Below are positions 61,165 through 64,000 of a DNA stretch of 64,000 nucleotides, in pieces (the first letter of the stretch is position 1; each line of letters opens with the position of its first letter). The notes under the pieces were generated by a model. The model did not search any database. It was not told where the DNA came from and saw only the letters and a list, made by a program, of their open reading frames with translations. The DNA is taken from positions 11,586 to 75,585 of the forward strand of contig CALFJB010000109.1 of assembly GCA_937877565.1 (NCBI GenBank). The letters are read 5' to 3'. The stretch is from an uncultured Selenomonadales bacterium (GTDB taxonomy: Bacteria > Bacillota > Negativicutes > Selenomonadales > Selenomonadaceae). A program made the translations under genes and the position numbers.

Positions 61165-62952
61165 TTGAACAGGGAATTTTACGACAACGAACGAGAAATT
61201 GATTTAACGGAGCAGAAAGATTTACACCTGCGCGAAAAAAAAGTTTCATTGGCGCGGGTAGTTGTATTTTTGGGAATGGCGGCAAGTTTTGGCGTCGGTT
61301 ACGATTATTACAATGAAGGATATTGGGGCGGCGCGATTTTACTTTTGATTTTTATTCGGCTTGTAAGTTATCACGATGAAATTAAAAGCCGCCAAAAATT
61401 TTTAACCAGTCGCTTGAATGTTTTAAATTCGTATATCGTCCGAGCGCGTGGCACGTGGCGTAAACGTTCGCAGGACGGCAGCAAATATTTAAAAAATGAC
61501 AGACCGCAAGACGTAGATTTATATATTTTCGGTCCCGGTTCAATTTTCCAGTACATTTGCGCGGCGCGTACCAAACGCGGAAGGGATCATTTGGCAGAAT
61601 TACTTTCACCAATACCGCCGGAACATTTTTCAGAAGTGCGAATACGTCAACGCGGCGTGGCAGAATTATTACAGCGTCCGCGCCTGTCATTGGACTTGGA
61701 GGCGTATGCAAGATTAATGCCGGACAATCACGATACAACGGGACTTTTAAAAGCCGTCGAAGAGCCGCTAAAAAGTACGCCGAAATTTTTGTACCTGCGA
61801 TTTTTGCCGTTTCCAATTTTTGTAATTCAGTGCATTTTGACATATCAAGAAATTTTAAGCCCGTTATTGTTGCCGTTTGTGCCGCTTTTTTCAATTTCGT
61901 TGGCGTTAATTTTGTATCGCTACACCAACGAAATTTTGAAACCAATAAGCGTATTTTCAAAGGAATTGAAATTGTATCAAGCAATTTTTGAGAGAATCGA
62001 AAGTACGGATTTCAGCTCAACAAGTTTGAAAAATATTCGTGAGGCTTTAATCGGCGAAGTTTCGGCGGTTCAGAAATTAAAAATTTTGGCGTTAATTGCA
62101 AACGTCGTAAACACTACAAAAAATCCCTTCGCCTACCTTGTCGGCAATTCGTTATTTTTAATGGATTTTTTCAGCGCGGCGGCGTTTTTGAGTTGGCGTA
62201 AAACTGCAGAAAATCATTTGCGTAAATGGTTAGACGCGTGGTCGGAAATGGAAGTTTTAATTAGTTTTGCCTCCATTGGACAGACGAGAGAAAGTTATTG
62301 CTTTCCAAAACTTTTGGACGGCGATAATCCCAGAATTAAGGCGCGGAATTTGCGAAGTCTTTTAATCGCAGATAAAGATTCTATACCGAATAGCGCAGAT
62401 TTACGCGCTTGCACGACAATTATTACCGGCGCGAATATGTCCGGCAAAACTACGTGGATTCGTACCCTTGCAAGTTCGGTTTTATTAGCTTACGCGGGTG
62501 CGCCTGTTTGTGCTGAAAGTTTTTCTGTAAGTCGAATGGCGATTTTTACTTCAATTCGTGTCAATGATGACATTTCGCAGGGTATGTCTACTTTCTACGC
62601 TGAACTTTTGCGAATTAAATCAATGATTGAGTACAGCCAAAAAAAATTGCCAATGCTCATTTGCATTGACGAAATTTTCAAAGGTACGAACGAAGAAGAC
62701 AGACTTTTGGGCGCGAAGGAGGCTATTAAACGCCTTACCAACAAGCGCAGTATAACTTTGGTAACTACTCACGACTTTGAACTTTGTTATATGACTTCAA
62801 AAAATGACATTCCGATTTATAACGCGCACTTCCAAGAATACTACGAAGACGAAAAAATTAAATTTGATTATCAACTGCGCGAGGGGCGTTGTACAACTAC
62901 GAACGCCAAATATTTGTTGAAGTTGACGGGAATTTTGATTGACGAAGAATAA
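61165..62952 (+). CDS. Membrane-anchored MutS-family ATPase
   Basis: 595 residues. The C-terminal 200 residues are a MutS ATPase: TTIITGANMSGKTTWIRTLASSV (Walker A), IRVNDDISQGMSTFYAELLRI, LICIDEIFKGTNEEDRL (Walker B) and LVTTHDFELCY. The N-terminal half lacks the mismatch-binding domain and instead has three or four membrane helices (VVVFLGMAASFGVGYDYY, GAILLLIFIRLVSY, FVIQCILTYQEILSPLLLPFVPLFSISLALILY). It resembles the MutS-like membrane proteins of Firmicutes whose role is not mismatch repair. The start is TTG 61165, nine bases after GGGAGA. Confidence 0.85.
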   Translation: MNREFYDNEREIDLTEQKDLHLREKKVSLARVVVFLGMAASFGVGYDYYNEGYWGGAILLLIFIRLVSYHDEIKSRQKFLTSRLNVLNSYIVRARGTWRKRSQDGSKYLKNDRPQDVDLYIFGPGSIFQYICAARTKRGRDHLAELLSPIPPEHFSEVRIRQRGVAELLQRPRLSLDLEAYARLMPDNHDTTGLLKAVEEPLKSTPKFLYLRFLPFPIFVIQCILTYQEILSPLLLPFVPLFSISLALILYRYTNEILKPISVFSKELKLYQAIFERIESTDFSSTSLKNIREALIGEVSAVQKLKILALIANVVNTTKNPFAYLVGNSLFLMDFFSAAAFLSWRKTAENHLRKWLDAWSEMEVLISFASIGQTRESYCFPKLLDGDNPRIKARNLRSLLIADKDSIPNSADLRACTTIITGANMSGKTTWIRTLASSVLLAYAGAPVCAESFSVSRMAIFTSIRVNDDISQGMSTFYAELLRIKSMIEYSQKKLPMLICIDEIFKGTNEEDRLLGAKEAIKRLTNKRSITLVTTHDFELCYMTSKNDIPIYNAHFQEYYEDEKIKFDYQLREGRCTTTNAKYLLKLTGILIDEE

Positions 62953-62953
62953 T

Positions 62954-63445
62954 TTAGTACTTGCGAACGTCGAAAGGTATTTGCCGAAAATGTATGTTAT
63001 ACTTTTGCATTTCGTTTTTGCTAAGGTTGCAAGAATCCGCGTAAATCACATAAATTTTTGCGCGGGTTTTTATTTTGGCTAAATTTGTACAACTTAAATC
63101 TTCGCTGACAAAATAATAATACGCCGCGTCGTCATCTACGCCCAATAAATTTTTTTCTTCGCAGGGCTGATAATTTTTGCGCGTTTCAGCAAAATAAATA
63201 TATTCGCAAATTTTTTCAAACGGTACAGCCGAATTTATAAAGCCGTCCTCGTCAAAAAGACTTTCGCCTATTTCGTAAAAGTTAAATTCGCCGCCAACAC
63301 GTTTAACGCGCTCGGCTGTAATATTTTCTGCGTAGTCGTTTAACTCAATTAAAATAAATTTGCGGTTGCCGCCGTCTTGCTTGTTTAAATTTATAACCGC
63401 GTGCGCAGTTGTCTCGCTCCCTGCAAAACTGTCTGAAAGATAATT
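62954..63445 (-). pseudogene. C-terminal remnant of a type III Mod DNA methyltransferase
   Basis: The minus-strand frame from 63445 down to the stop at 62954 reads DSFAGSETTAHAVINLNKQDGG, then KFILIELNDYAENITAERV, then LFDEDGFINSAV. DxFAGSGTTxHA is the SAM-binding motif I of N6/N4 methylases of type III Mod or TypeIII-like class, here with Glu for the second Gly. An in-frame TAA (63446-63448) lies directly upstream, and no start is seen. The protein is therefore cut at the 5' end and inactive. It marks a lost restriction-modification system. Confidence 0.8.
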
Positions 63446-63482
63446 TTAATCTTAGTTATCGTACAGCGCAAAATTTATAGCG

Positions 63483-63733
63483 GTGGTTGAGAGATTTTCA
63501 AAAGTGAATTCAAATTTACTTTTCAGTCAAATTCAAAAACTTGAAGTGGCGGATATCGATTTAGAAATTCCGAAAGAAAAAAATCGGAGAAAATGCCGTT
63601 GGAAATTTTGGAGAAGTCAGCGCAGGAAGAAAATTTTATTGACGTTGAAAATCCAGACAAAGAAAATGAAAAAGCAAATGTAGAAGATGACGACTTAGAG
63701 TCGCTGGCGCAGTTTTTTAATTCTTGCCGTTAA
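63483..63733 (+). pseudogene. Small frameshifted ORF of unknown origin
   Basis: From GTG 63483 the frame encodes VNSNLLFSQIQKLEVADIDLEIPKEK, then loses coding character. The minus-one frame continues KSEKMPLEILEKSAQEENF, then IDVENPDKENEK and DDDLESLAQFFNSC to TAA at 63733. An A-run (63577-63583) is the likely slip point. Together the two halves give about 83 acidic residues. No family is recognised. It may be the remnant of a gene tied to the lost methylase. Confidence 0.45.
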
Positions 63734-63790
63734 TTTTGGCTAAATTAAATTTAAAAAGTATATATTTTTATGGAAATTCATTCAAATCAC

Positions 63791-63821
63791 AAAAAAACTC
63801 TCAACCGTGAAGGTCGAGAGT
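63791..63821 (-). terminator. Minus-strand terminator
   Basis: ACTCTC (63797-63802) pairs with GAGAGT (63816-63821), with further ACC/GGT pairing inside. On the minus strand the stem is followed by seven T. Confidence 0.75.
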
Positions 63822-63839
63822 GAAAAGTGACTCATAGAA

Positions 63840-64000
63840 TCATTTGAAATCTGAAGATGCTGCCGCAATAGAATTGGCTGCAAATTCATCGTTGTTATCG
63901 GAAGAGTAAATTTTCTCTACAGAATAATTTGTATCTGAAACCTCGACAACTGAATCTATCTCAAAATCATCAGAAACAAAATTGTCATCATACAATAAAT
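63840..64000 (-). CDS. C-terminal end of an acidic protein, cut by window edge
   Basis: The open minus-strand frame from the window edge to TGA (63840-63842) encodes about 52 residues, rich in D, S and N (VSDDFEIDSVVEVSDTN, KIYSSDNNDEFAANSIAAASSDFK). The terminator at 63791-63821 follows. Too little is visible to name a family. Confidence 0.6.
   Translation of the reverse strand, partial: LLYDDNFVSDDFEIDSVVEVSDTNYSVEKIYSSDNNDEFAANSIAAASSDFK

Overview
The window is AT-rich chromosomal DNA from a bacterium of Firmicutes type. Many genes start with TTG or GTG behind strong GGAGG-like ribosome sites. RNase J, an LCP-family protein, HxlR and XRE regulators and a full set of his, spe and dnaE housekeeping genes fit a Firmicute. 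A type VI secretion-like (contractile injection) locus, an OmpA-like motor protein and an E. coli-type SpeD make a diderm Firmicute (Negativicutes) my best guess. That assignment is inference, not proof.

Left part (1-8.3 kb). A tightly packed minus-strand group reads hisH-hisA-hisF, relB/relE-like toxin-antitoxin, a frameshifted GNAT acetyltransferase and proS (cut by the window edge). Divergent from it, on the plus strand, is a Zorya-like defence module: a ZorA-like motor channel interrupted by one in-frame TAG, an OmpA-like ZorB and an HNH nuclease. A GtrA-like membrane protein follows, then tRNA-Ala(GGC) with its own promoter and terminator.

Polyamine region (8.5-17.1 kb). speD, an arginine-type decarboxylase, speE and agmatinase (speB) together make a complete arginine to agmatine to putrescine to spermidine route. 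Two insertions stand out: a 1125-residue fused restriction-modification enzyme sits between speD and the decarboxylase, and an SRPBCC/HxlR pair sits between speE and speB.

Envelope region (17.1-23 kb). Two tandem GT2 glycosyltransferases, an LCP protein with an 11-residue tandem repeat, a glucosaminidase/TPR lipoprotein and an RpiB-family isomerase lacking the usual cysteine.

Accessory core (23-53.5 kb). A minus-strand dynamin-like GTPase operon with two related partner proteins, two related coiled-coil proteins and an XRE regulator is divergent from a large contractile-injection locus. The plus-strand block holds a 729-residue sheath-like protein, two Hcp-like tube proteins, a J-domain protein, two FHA proteins, a PP2C phosphatase, a pseudophosphatase/TPR membrane protein, an Hsp70-like ATPase, a Sel1 protein and three candidate baseplate genes. 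The convergent minus-strand block holds VWA, PAAR-like (DUF4280), VgrG, RHS, VgrG, pentapeptide, two Hcp-like proteins with long C-terminal extensions and a coupled small gene. I see no TssB, ClpV, TssJ, TssL or TssM in the window. The DnaJ/Hsp70 pair inside the locus is the most intriguing substitute. This is my candidate for an undescribed system.

Right part (53.5-64 kb). An orphan gene, a BspA-type LRR protein, dnaE, RNase J, a membrane MutS-like ATPase, a remnant of a type III Mod methylase and a frameshifted small ORF.

Two dispersed non-coding repeat families (a GTACTT/AAGTAC palindrome element and a TTAGG-rich element) recur in the intergenic gaps.
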